DNA of 64,000 nt from assembly GCF_002243045.1 (NCBI RefSeq), contig NZ_MBKP01000005.1, positions 1-64,000 of the forward strand, given 5' to 3'. Both the position numbers and the translations under genes were made by a program. This document shows positions 32,201-39,949 of this stretch, one piece after another; position 1 is the stretch's first letter, and every line of letters starts with the position of its first letter. The notes under the pieces are model-generated. The model saw only the letters and a list, made by a program, of their open reading frames with translations, had not been told where the DNA came from and searched no databases. This stretch comes from Methanolobus psychrotolerans (GTDB lineage: Archaea; Halobacteriota; Methanosarcinia; Methanosarcinales; Methanosarcinaceae).

Positions 32201-33596
32201 CATATTCAAGAACGGAGAACTACTGTATAGTGAAAAGATAGATGCTTTTGCTGGAGAGTTTACTCTGGAATGTAAAGAAGATATAGGTTCTCAGGAAAAT
32301 ATCATTGTTCTCCGCACAAATATCAAAGAAATAACTTCCGGACAAACAGACAGTTATATAGTCCTGAATGGACTCTGGTTAGTAGATTCTAAAAGTTATC
32401 TTGCAATTAATACAGGAGACAGATTTGGGGAATTGGTAGTAGATTCTATTACAGAGGATAATATTTGTATGTTTAACTTTAGAGCTATTTCTATAGGGAA
32501 AGGGTACGAAATAGAACTTGCCGAAGGTGTCAAACTAAGAATTGCTGACAGTGATTCACTACGTTTCTACCCTTATAGAGAATACGAAACTACAGGATCA
32601 ATGAGCAATTATGCACCATCTGTATCCTCATTACTCCTATCAACAAACAAAACAACATACGGCTCAGAAGTAAGCTTCTATGGAAATGGAACCGATCAAG
32701 ATGGTTACATAGTTGCCTACAACTGGCGCTCTAACATCGATGGCCAGTTAAGCACATACTCCACTTTCACAAGTTCCGAACTCTCTGCATGTAATCACAC
32801 GATCTACTTTAAAGTCAAAGATAACAATGGTGACTGGTCCAATGAGGTTTCAGCAAATCTGGTTGTAGAAGCAGGTTCAGGCACAGGTTCCATTTCCACT
32901 ACTACCAGCTCCGGCAGTGGCGGAGGAGGCGGTGGTGGTGGTACCACAGGTGAAACTTATGAGAACATCGCGTTTAAGGACGTAAGATCAGAGTTCGTGA
33001 AAAAGGATGTTGTTACATCATACGACTTTGACGATGACAACAATGAGGTAGAATATATCCAGTTCACAGCTTCACGTAACTGGGGTGAGATCTCAGCTAC
33101 TATCGAATGCCTGTATGATACCTCTACCCTTGTTGACAAGGAGCCTGAAGGGACTGTCTATCGTCATGTTAACATATGGGTTGGCAAGTCCGGATTCTCA
33201 AATCCCGAAAATATAAAGGATTGTGTGATCGGATTCAAGGTCGGTAAGTTATGGCTACTGGAAAATGGCATTGATGAGAGTTCCGTCCGGCTTTTGCACT
33301 ATTTAGGCGGGGAATGGGAGGAACTTGATACAAGGCTGGTGGATGAAGATAGTGAGTATTTTCACTTTGAAGCCGGTACAAATGGATTCTCTCCATTTGC
33401 AATAGTAGGCCATTCAAAAGAAAAGAGTTCTGATGACACTGCAACTCCGATGCCAACAGGTTCAGTAAATGATTTGGATGGAGCTGCCGGGGAGAATGTT
33501 ACCGAACCTCAGCCGAAGAGTACTCCTGCGTTTGGAAGCATGATGGGTATATTGTCAATTTTCCTTGCAGGTTACTGCATGGTTTACAGGAAGTGA
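26205..33596 (+). CDS. 2463-aa surface protein: two NosD-like beta-helix blocks, PKD-like segments, repeated S-layer-type domains, PGF-pre-PGF-like domain, C-terminal TM
   Basis: Signal peptide; DYTSIQEAINNANSGDSIVVMPGIYTENI; repeated LPEGYELTAKQIDVEGDKVWMELSQNGEF...VIDLSGGPATWE units; C-term PAFGSMMGILSIFLAGYCMVYRK. Confidence 0.8.
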   Translation: MKFYHCKTIFLMFICISSILSIGNAMAGTVTVDCNGNGDYTSIQEAINNANSGDSIVVMPGIYTENIDVNKSVSIISESENPNDTTILSASSGDDVIHVTADNVTICGFNITRLGASYADELYPDYYYSGIFLDRVENNLIEDNVLSHNYKGIFLDCSFNNILIDNTVFLNGGGISLFCSEENILVNNSAFSGVVGINLFMSSNNSLAFNNISSCSENGISFYESPNTTVTGNNITYCNHGINIETMSENSRVTDNDVTLNNYGITLFYAYYNTICGNTVSDNSQSGFFIRNSLYNTLNDNIVSNNSEYGVHFKYSAHSNLVYNNYFNNTNNAKDECSNVWNTNRTTGTNIVGGPYLGGNFWASPDGTGFSQTQVDVDGDGICDESYSIEGSNVDNLPLFSDCLSYVTVARNGSADFTTIQAAVNAVSEGATIYVCEDIFTENIYINKSITIVSKPGPDHVTIQPLDEDKNLITINADNVILNGFTLRGANYSKALFLYESSGCLIENNIVESNKYGIYLNNSDNNEIINNTLKSNDYIGLCLFESNDNEIKSTYSFNDFIGFDLVKSCNNTVIDNHLQDDKVYGIYFHESSHNNSLVNNSIIHTYYYEVLSSSISVQSMQPSNTAYSDEFELFTKEIVFSSNENDSKNNTHLLLSSASSSYITPNRAVASGNGLFFNHDNTGNLIMGNIIENSYYYGITIYSGSSANLFYNNYFNNTVNLKQYFNASNTWNVDKTAGENIVGGPYIGGNCWTNPDGTDFSQTHLDTDEDGICDESYVLNLNNVDNLPLYSYQNLLPEASIFSISPGYVKTGEMVYFAGIGIDHDGFIQEYSWESSIDGILSDDAYFSTNTLSPGNHTIYFKVKDNEDEWSAEVTSLMIVENDDEAYIRSQVYNGSDLNSIFNENAIHIGSGHYAIEINSSNFKAFNYDLDTNTGSESFRICNSTNSSQSADGRTIEEGIINYKTEILQVNYEADFDNEEAYGSTYPTTYPSIGFFGDRYVSLSDENPDEIVKLLLDSDDTHVIRKSSALELPEGYELTAKQIDVEGDKVWMELSQNGEFIEDEVIDLSGGPATWEYDLDIGDEENVIVFRLLVTDVFAGQVDELVVVEGIWLIDFENTISVEMGSTFNEMEVQLVDNDSIRMNNLNNIILEKDSTMNVANDLNFKVADSEALRFCLIKTYDQSTQHDIPGAIATGPESWNYLNFAGLFYDIDNAISSETLEVTQPLTSTERIIHPGNLTYTITIQKSNFSCDELNSDGEQYEVVGILGEKYIPLEKGNPAKLGKLLLDTNKEYVVTGSGNIDFKDGYGIHYSYDEEEDEFYICFQKGNWIYGGTSIDDTITFDPVSQDAIWKWEYDIAGVDDVRVMKLHIKKIEGPLSNQFIIDGVWILDFDNILDYEISDEYGMLEVTDISNKSITFSNWNYINLLSGERFDIYDSLKLEVADNSTLYYYPVIEKTIPENTPANIDSYDDYEIRNYQNENPTINISLDYPSDVVWYLDGDYKQINYSITDASYNPDAYASGDYDITAFVSNENGTDIIRWDWRIIKPLTSVDITHTGNIEIRSPVYDKNDIVALNNNNTFIEINASNFAGFYCDMDRNLSTETIVIANMAYSGNNDLNIGKYGITYLTSVQQVMYKADFENTRYSLNGTYPIIGILGDPYVPITEIETNTQCKFAKLLVDNGNKYTLRTNSSLELADGYVLTAKQIDVEGNKVWMELSQNGEFVDDEVIDVSSGLAVWESYSDIGNESHVLIYRLLVSDVFQGQVDALAVTEGMWLIDSNEDNLLEIGYGDRFSELDIDLLDNNRITMSNNHDDIILKKGADTTIALDLSIKLSNSSEQNFYLKKDIYSTDEYELRGTVATGPIIWNDELSWNYKDFAGFAYDFEENIGTEQLNINYISNSSIEEEGITYYTTLIQKGYAANFTPENNIQNNETYPMIGIFGEEYVSFTDSRPDELAKLIIDSDSQYTLKIGSPLELPEGYELIVNDIEDYNTAVISIFKNGELLYSEKIDAFAGEFTLECKEDIGSQENIIVLRTNIKEITSGQTDSYIVLNGLWLVDSKSYLAINTGDRFGELVVDSITEDNICMFNFRAISIGKGYEIELAEGVKLRIADSDSLRFYPYREYETTGSMSNYAPSVSSLLLSTNKTTYGSEVSFYGNGTDQDGYIVAYNWRSNIDGQLSTYSTFTSSELSACNHTIYFKVKDNNGDWSNEVSANLVVEAGSGTGSISTTTSSGSGGGGGGGGTTGETYENIAFKDVRSEFVKKDVVTSYDFDDDNNEVEYIQFTASRNWGEISATIECLYDTSTLVDKEPEGTVYRHVNIWVGKSGFSNPENIKDCVIGFKVGKLWLLENGIDESSVRLLHYLGGEWEELDTRLVDEDSEYFHFEAGTNGFSPFAIVGHSKEKSSDDTATPMPTGSVNDLDGAAGENVTEPQPKSTPAFGSMMGILSIFLAGYCMVYRK

Positions 33597-33658
33597 AGAT
33601 AGTTCTTAGCTTCCTCTTCTTCATTTTTTATGATTTTAGACATTATGAAAATTGACTA

Positions 33659-33679
33659 AATCTGTTGCAATCACAGATT
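33659..33679. other. Candidate integrase core/attL-like site
   Basis: AATCTGT-TGCAATC-ACAGATT: 7-bp perfect inverted arms with 7-bp spacer, between the last host gene and the integrase. Confidence 0.4.
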
Positions 33680-33734
33680 CCAGTCCACTATGGTTAAGTA
33701 AGTACTTATAATATGGTTACTATTGATTTTAATT

Positions 33735-34907
33735 ATGAAAAAAGGCGACCTAGAAGACGATATATCAATAATTGAGTGGCTAGATGTTCTTAATCCGCGT
33801 CCCAAAACACGCGAGCTGTACATATTGAGTATGCAAAAATATACTGATTTTGTGAAGATGTCGCCCACGGCATTGATAGAAGAAGCCGAAGAAGATATTA
33901 GGTCCGGTAAACTCCCGCGACAACGCAGGATAAAAAAACACATCGTTAGTTTCAGGAAGCATTTGATAGACTCGGGTCTTGCGCCTTTTACAATCTCTGG
34001 TTATATGACAGGGGTGCGGTCATTCTATGCACGCAATGATATTGATCTGCCAAAGCTACCACGAAACGGCAGCAGGGACAGACCAAAAAAAGAGCACACG
34101 AAGATACCTTCTCCAGAGGATACAAGAGATGCACTGTCATCTACTACACACCGTGAACGTGCAATAATGCTATGTGGTCTTTCATCTGGGATGGGTGCGA
34201 ATGAACTTTCAGAACTGACAATAATGCAATTCAAAGAAGGTTATGATCAAGAAACCGGAATAACCATGCTCGATCTGAGGCGTGGCAAAGTTGTATTTGA
34301 TTTTATTACGTTCCTCAGTCCCGAGGCTTCAAAGGCTGTATGGGAGTATCTGGAATACAGGGACAGGCCATGCGAGACCGGGTGCTCTTTGACTGCAAAA
34401 CAGTTGGAAAAGCAGAGGACAACGAAAGACAGTTATCTTTTCATTGCTGAAAAAATCCCCGACACTTATCTCGAAACCAGAGACGAAGTAATACGGAAGC
34501 TTGCGCCTGTGGCAATTGTAAAGATGTACAAAAGGATATCCAATAAAGCTGGTAAAGACACACCGCCAGGACAGTACAATATTATCCGTAGTCACAATAT
34601 GCGAAAGATATTCAATTCCAGACTGAAGAATGCAGGCTGTGATTCTGACCTTGTCGAATATTTTATGGGGCATACATTGGGCGGGACAAAAGATGCATAC
34701 TACCGCCCAGACATCGAGCAGCTCAAAGAAATCTACATGAGATTTGTGCCACATCTGTTGATATCAGAAGAGTTCGAACTCAAGGAAGAGCTCAAGCAAC
34801 GTGACGATACACAGGGTATATTGATGAACAGGATAGATGCACTCGAAGAAAAGATGCGACTATACGATGCACGGGAAATTGCCAGGTTAGCAGAGAATGA
34901 AAAGTGA
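33735..34907 (+). CDS. Tyrosine recombinase/integrase
   Basis: SHNMRKIFNSRLKNAGCDSDLVEYFMGHTLGGTKDAYYRPDIEQLKEIY (HxxR, GH, Tyr boxes). Start set at second Met (MKKGDLEDD). Confidence 0.9.
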   Translation: MKKGDLEDDISIIEWLDVLNPRPKTRELYILSMQKYTDFVKMSPTALIEEAEEDIRSGKLPRQRRIKKHIVSFRKHLIDSGLAPFTISGYMTGVRSFYARNDIDLPKLPRNGSRDRPKKEHTKIPSPEDTRDALSSTTHRERAIMLCGLSSGMGANELSELTIMQFKEGYDQETGITMLDLRRGKVVFDFITFLSPEASKAVWEYLEYRDRPCETGCSLTAKQLEKQRTTKDSYLFIAEKIPDTYLETRDEVIRKLAPVAIVKMYKRISNKAGKDTPPGQYNIIRSHNMRKIFNSRLKNAGCDSDLVEYFMGHTLGGTKDAYYRPDIEQLKEIYMRFVPHLLISEEFELKEELKQRDDTQGILMNRIDALEEKMRLYDAREIARLAENEK

Positions 34908-34949
34908 TATCTCTGAGTATCCGGAGAAGTTCGGGGAATTGCTTTAACA

Positions 34950-35225
34950 CTACCATCCGTTATTATAGTGCTCTCTTAACCGTTCTTTTGTTAAAGGGCA
35001 CTTGATTAAATCATGCAGTTCTTCTTTAGTAAGCCCTAATTGGTTTTTCATTCTACTCAAAAGAGCATCTCCATATTCCTTATTTCCATGGCTGATAAAT
35101 GTTCTTGCAGCAGACCTACCATCATCTGTATGATAAATATACAATCGATGATGACTATCAGGAATAACCTGAAAACCCTTCTTTATAAAAGCGCTTTCTA
35201 TATCTTTTGTTTTAAAGGAAACCAC
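34950..35225 (-). CDS. HicA-like toxin (mRNA interferase family)
   Basis: FIKKGFQVIPDSHHRLYIYHTDDGRSAARTFISHGNKEYGDALLSRMKNQLGLTKEELHDLIKCPL resembles the archaeal HicA pattern; overlaps the upstream gene by 14 bp. Confidence 0.6.
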   Translation of the reverse strand: MVSFKTKDIESAFIKKGFQVIPDSHHRLYIYHTDDGRSAARTFISHGNKEYGDALLSRMKNQLGLTKEELHDLIKCPLTKERLREHYNNGW

Positions 35226-36258
35226 GGCAATCCCCTACTATCCCCTTGAGTTTTTTTGAGAGAGAATGCCCACTTTCAGAAAGTTTTCCTTCATACAATA
35301 CATATTCTTTAAATAATATAAAGAGTTGCTCTTTTGCGTCCTGGATTACATCGCTCATCTTTTTACCAGTGGCAAGTATTCCTAATTCATCATTAGAGGC
35401 AATATAAAGGTCATCTTCTTTTTCAAATTCAAGTGTTATTGGCCACTCAATATTCTTTCTGTGAGTTTCTATGCTCATTTCTTTAATAAAGTATTGAGAT
35501 GATTTTTCAATGGAGTCTTCGGTGTCTATGTACATAATATAATTACGGTTGTGCAATCTAGTTGTGCCTTTAATATTCACAAATTTGCCAATGTGTTCAA
35601 CAACTTCCGCCTCGATCAAAGAATTATAAGAACAATTGATTTGCCCCTCGGGAGTGTCAATCATAATCTTTTTCTGCTGATCGACCCTTAAATCGAATAC
35701 CCAACCAAATACTTCTTTTTCGTGTTCTTCACTTGGTTTATGCATTAGCTCCTTCAACGTTGATCTGTGATTGGGGCTAAGTGGTATCATTGGTTCACCA
35801 CAGAATCCGATTGAAACTGTTCTGGGAGAAACTGTTTCAGGAGACATTAAATAAAACTCTTTTAATAACCTATTAAGTCTATGTGGATCACTTATTATAT
35901 TGTGCAGTTCTTCTTTAGAAATGTCAAATCTAGAAATAGCTTCCATGAGATTTCGTGTAGTACAAACTGCCATCTCACCTAATGTGCCTTGATTTGTAAT
36001 TCCCACTTGGCCGTTGCCAACTTCCAATTCTGCATCAACACTACCTAATTTGAGGTCAGTAAAAAGTAATGTACATGAGTCCTTAACTGCCTGCGGGAAG
36101 TCCCCACTCGTCCGGAAGGGATTCCCATAAAGATAATCTCCAACATTATATAGAATGGTCTGGATATGTTGAATTGAATTTATAAAGTCTATGGCAGGCA
36201 CTTTTTTCTCGCCATCTATAGACAATGCTACCTTTTTTTTATCAGCAGATGATACCAT
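35212..36258 (-). CDS. 348-aa protein with HicB-like C-terminal domain, putative antitoxin
   Basis: C-terminal WPITLEFEKEDDLYIASNDELGILATGKKMSDVIQDAKEQLFILFKEYV resembles HicB; N-terminal ~250 aa unrecognised. Confidence 0.5.
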   Translation of the reverse strand: MVSSADKKKVALSIDGEKKVPAIDFINSIQHIQTILYNVGDYLYGNPFRTSGDFPQAVKDSCTLLFTDLKLGSVDAELEVGNGQVGITNQGTLGEMAVCTTRNLMEAISRFDISKEELHNIISDPHRLNRLLKEFYLMSPETVSPRTVSIGFCGEPMIPLSPNHRSTLKELMHKPSEEHEKEVFGWVFDLRVDQQKKIMIDTPEGQINCSYNSLIEAEVVEHIGKFVNIKGTTRLHNRNYIMYIDTEDSIEKSSQYFIKEMSIETHRKNIEWPITLEFEKEDDLYIASNDELGILATGKKMSDVIQDAKEQLFILFKEYVLYEGKLSESGHSLSKKLKGIVGDCRGFL

Positions 36259-36442
36259 GCTTAATCACCACACAAAAGGGATTAAGATATTTTTAGTTAT
36301 CTATGTGAAATCATAAAATAAAACCTTTTGCTTATTTTATAAGAAATTATATAAATAAGATTGTTTAAGACGGTAATAATTAAAGCTAAAAATAAGGTTC
36401 ATACAAGAGCATGGAGATGAATCGTAAAACGTAGATAGACAA

Positions 36443-36877
36443 CTACATCAAAACGAATCTGATATCCCACGCACTTAGGTTATGGATGATCTCGTCATTT
36501 TGCGGTTCTACTAATACAATGTCTCCTGACGTGGTGATGGCCAGATTGACAGAATGGTTAGTTCCCGAGGAGTTGGTTCCCCAGGCTATCCCAAACGCAA
36601 GATCTGAGTCCCACTTTGTGACGTCGCCCAGCAGGATATAAGAAAAATCGTCACAGTCGTGGGATTCCCTGATATATTTTCTACCATCGGTTGCATTGCG
36701 ACTCAAGAACGCCTTGAATTGCTTGGCATCGACAAGCTTGAATGATGTGTCTGATAATCTGATGTCTGCATCTGGAAATTTTGTTTCCAGCATATTGGCG
36801 AGATATGGTTTGTAGATCCTTGCCACGGATGCCTGCCGAGGAACCGGAAACACAATGTTCAGTATCTCGGCAATCAT
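36443..36877 (-). CDS. Papain/MOA-like cysteine protease candidate, tail-end protein
   Basis: YIRESHDCDDFSYILLGDVTKW ... NHSVNLAI ... IVLVEPQNDEI: Cys/His/Glu arrangement. Confidence 0.5.
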   Translation of the reverse strand: MIAEILNIVFPVPRQASVARIYKPYLANMLETKFPDADIRLSDTSFKLVDAKQFKAFLSRNATDGRKYIRESHDCDDFSYILLGDVTKWDSDLAFGIAWGTNSSGTNHSVNLAITTSGDIVLVEPQNDEIIHNLSAWDIRFVLM

Positions 36878-37656
36878 AGTCTCACGAACCCGAAGAAGTC
36901 AACTATCAGGAAGTTGACGTTGGCCTTGTCCTTGAATACACCCAGATACAACGAATCACCGGCATCAGAAGAATCGATTGTGAAATCCATCGTGTACATC
37001 CCATATGTGCTGGCCAGCGTCTCGTTTGATGCTGTGTGGACCCCACCTTCAGTGATGTTGTACAGCTGCAGCTCAAAGTCGTCCGTGATGTTGTTTGCGT
37101 CTTTTGCGCGGGCAAATGCGGTATAGTTGCCAACCGGAAGCACAAAATCGGATTGTGATATGGTCTCATAGCATCCGCCGTTCTGGGCAGTGATACCTAC
37201 TACACTACCACCCGACGCGGTCGTGCTTGCCGATACCGTTGCACCTCCTCCATCGGTGAGCGTCGTGTCCTCTGCTTCCCAGAACTGACCCTCGGTCTCA
37301 CTCTCAGCAACAACGTCCAGTGTAAGGGGAGTGTATGTCCCCACAGCAACTGGCATGTCAAAGTTCGTGATCCTGGCAACTGTTGCGAGGTTCTGAGCCC
37401 CCAGCATCAAGTATACTTGTTTTCCTCGGAGATACTGTAATTGTCTTCTAAGAGTATCAACATTGTCTGAACTGATTTTTCCTACAAGGGTGAGTTCTCT
37501 GGCACCCAAACCCCCCGTGAATGCCTTAATAGATGCATCGAGGGAACTTTGATACACAACCACTTCGGCTGATGCACTGTTGCCTATTTGTTGCAGTGTA
37601 TCTATGAACACAGTTGTATCTGAATCAGGATGATAGATTATGTTCGGGTAGATCAT
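36874..37656 (-). CDS. Distal tail/baseplate-like protein
   Basis: Position after the tape measure; start moved to MIYPNIIYHPD, overlapping the upstream stop by 4 bp. Confidence 0.5.
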   Translation of the reverse strand: MIYPNIIYHPDSDTTVFIDTLQQIGNSASAEVVVYQSSLDASIKAFTGGLGARELTLVGKISSDNVDTLRRQLQYLRGKQVYLMLGAQNLATVARITNFDMPVAVGTYTPLTLDVVAESETEGQFWEAEDTTLTDGGGATVSASTTASGGSVVGITAQNGGCYETISQSDFVLPVGNYTAFARAKDANNITDDFELQLYNITEGGVHTASNETLASTYGMYTMDFTIDSSDAGDSLYLGVFKDKANVNFLIVDFFGFVRL

Positions 37657-38267
37657 GAAATCACAACCGGTAGTGATATCGTTGTTTGGTCTCCGTCCTC
37701 TCCGTTTTGCAGTACGATTGTTCCGCTCCGAGGGGACAGACTTCCTGCAGCAACCCACGGCATCGTATAATCCAACCTCATCCTTTCGTTGATTTGAATG
37801 TCAACGGAGTTGATTTGTTGCCACCACATGAAAGTTTTTGTCATCGTCTCTGCGCCAGAACCGGCCAGCCCGAAGCTTGTAGAATATATGGTTGTCAGCG
37901 GTATCAGGTCCCGCTCATTGCCGTCCTGGTCAACAGCTACAAGATTGATTGTGCAGGAAGTAATCTGTATTGAATTTGTGGTGTTGATACTTGGCATGTT
38001 CACGGTCACTGTCACTGTTCCGTATGCTGTGCCGTCAAAAACACTTACTATATCGTATACTTCCGGAAATATGAACGAAAATGAAGCTGTACCGCTGCTG
38101 GGCGAGTTCGGATAATTATAGGTGATTGCAGATGAACCCATCGAGGCAGGTATAGTGATATCGCTGGACAGCATCATGTGCGAGTGGTTTGTTGCAGCCC
38201 ACGTGAACACGGACCCAGAAGGAACCACCATTTTGTATTCTCTCATTGCTCGAAACGCCATTTTCAA
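37653..38267 (-). CDS. Putative tail protein
   Basis: 204-aa ORF in the tail operon, overlapping neighbours by 4 bp. Confidence 0.5.
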   Translation of the reverse strand: MKMAFRAMREYKMVVPSGSVFTWAATNHSHMMLSSDITIPASMGSSAITYNYPNSPSSGTASFSFIFPEVYDIVSVFDGTAYGTVTVTVNMPSINTTNSIQITSCTINLVAVDQDGNERDLIPLTTIYSTSFGLAGSGAETMTKTFMWWQQINSVDIQINERMRLDYTMPWVAAGSLSPRSGTIVLQNGEDGDQTTISLPVVIS

Positions 38268-39949
38268 TACCTCAGTCGTACCTGACCCACACCAAGCTTC
38301 CCGCTCAGGGTGGATCCTATTATGTTGTTTTTCACTTTGTCATTGTTTGATGTTCCTGCAAATCCACTGCTACCGGGTGATGATATACTCCCTATTGCAT
38401 TGATCATTCCTGCAAACCCACTATCCAACTTTGCTGCCAACGTATTGAATCCGCTGCGGTTGATGTCCACAAGTGATGCAGTGGGATTGAGACTGTTTTG
38501 ATTGTTCACTGCTGTAAGTGACCCCACCGTCTGATTACCACCGATGTTTGAGGAGACTCCGGCCATCCCTAGAAGATCGCTGATGTTTCGACCTCCTGTC
38601 TCTGTCAAGCGTGCTCTTATGTAGTCGCTCTGGCCTGCCCACCCGGGAATAGATCCGCTTTGTTCCTGCAGTTTCTTCACCGCGTCGGTTGTTTCCTCAA
38701 TTTCTGTTTTTGCTTTTCCGGCTGCGTCCTCGGTGTCTTTGAAAAGGTTTGACAGACTCTTGTCCAGGCTGATGCGCTGGAGAGACTCCAACTCCATGCC
38801 TGCTTTCTCGAGCATCGGGGCCATGGTGTTGTAGACGTCGATGAGTGTATTCATTGCGCTTACATATCCGTTCACAAAGAAATTCAGATATGCATTGATG
38901 GCGTTGATGGAGATCTTCACGGCTTTTCCTATATACTCCCAGATGTTATACTCGTCAATCAACTGGAAAACTTTCCACCAGGCAGCACCAAACAGTTTGA
39001 GCATGCCAATGATACCGGATATATCAACACCGTCGAGACCTCTCTTCATATCCTCAATTTGGTTTAGTGATGTTTTGAGATAGCTACCCACCGTTTTCCC
39101 TATCTCGTCGAAGTTGATCATGTTCAGCACATTCAGAACACCCTGCAGGCTATCCTTCACCCCGGAAAAAAGAGAACCTTCTCGGAATTCGGCAGTTTCC
39201 TGGTCGAACCCTGCAAACGCAAGCTGTGCCTGGTACATTGCATCCTTGATGTTGGAACCAATACCCTGTGCGGTTTGGCTCTGGGCTATCATTAGCCCAC
39301 CGAACTGATCCTCCAGGTACATCTTGACCATAGGCATGGCTTCGGCAATTGGGGTCACGAGCGAACCCTGTGCATCAAACTGCAGTTCTTCTATGTTCTT
39401 CAGGTTGACTCCAATGTCTCGGAACATAGCAATAGCCTGGCCAGTATCCCCCACGGAAAGACGGCCATAGGCATTGACCACCTGGTCGATTGGTTTGCTT
39501 GTAGCTGCAGCAGTATCGCCTATAATCTCCAGTACGTCCTGTGCCTCCAGGCCGAATGCTTTGAGCTTGACAGTTGCATCTACTAACCCTGCAACCTCGA
39601 AAGGAGTACTTTTTGCAAACTCGAATATCCACTGCATCTGTTCTGCGGCGGCCTGTTCGGACCGGTACAGAACGCCAAGCGAAACCATATACTGCTCTAC
39701 TTCGGAAGCTGCTTTTGCGGACGATAACGTGAATGCGGTAACGGCAGCCGTAGCAGCAACCACCGCAGCAGCAACCGCTGCCCATGCTGCTGTCATCAAT
39801 ACAGACGATTTGCCTGTACCGGAAGATACTTTGTTGGTTTCTGTTTCTACACCACCAATTTCCTTTTTGACCTTGTCAATTTGGCTGAGCGCGTTTTTGA
39901 CATCCGCTTCTATGCGAATTACCGTCTTTTCAATTGTTTCTGATCCCAT
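38264..39949 (-). CDS. Tail tape measure protein
   Basis: 561 aa, coiled coil then hydrophobic stretch, FEFAKSTPFEVAGLVDATVKLKAFGLEAQDVLEIIGDTAAATSKPIDQVVNAYGRLSVGDTGQAIAMFRDIGV. Confidence 0.9.
   Translation of the reverse strand: MGSETIEKTVIRIEADVKNALSQIDKVKKEIGGVETETNKVSSGTGKSSVLMTAAWAAVAAAVVAATAAVTAFTLSSAKAASEVEQYMVSLGVLYRSEQAAAEQMQWIFEFAKSTPFEVAGLVDATVKLKAFGLEAQDVLEIIGDTAAATSKPIDQVVNAYGRLSVGDTGQAIAMFRDIGVNLKNIEELQFDAQGSLVTPIAEAMPMVKMYLEDQFGGLMIAQSQTAQGIGSNIKDAMYQAQLAFAGFDQETAEFREGSLFSGVKDSLQGVLNVLNMINFDEIGKTVGSYLKTSLNQIEDMKRGLDGVDISGIIGMLKLFGAAWWKVFQLIDEYNIWEYIGKAVKISINAINAYLNFFVNGYVSAMNTLIDVYNTMAPMLEKAGMELESLQRISLDKSLSNLFKDTEDAAGKAKTEIEETTDAVKKLQEQSGSIPGWAGQSDYIRARLTETGGRNISDLLGMAGVSSNIGGNQTVGSLTAVNNQNSLNPTASLVDINRSGFNTLAAKLDSGFAGMINAIGSISSPGSSGFAGTSNNDKVKNNIIGSTLSGKLGVGQVRLRY

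Noticed and set aside
33597-33735. tRNA gene as integration target
   Set aside because: No cloverleaf or T-arm signature could be read in the interval.
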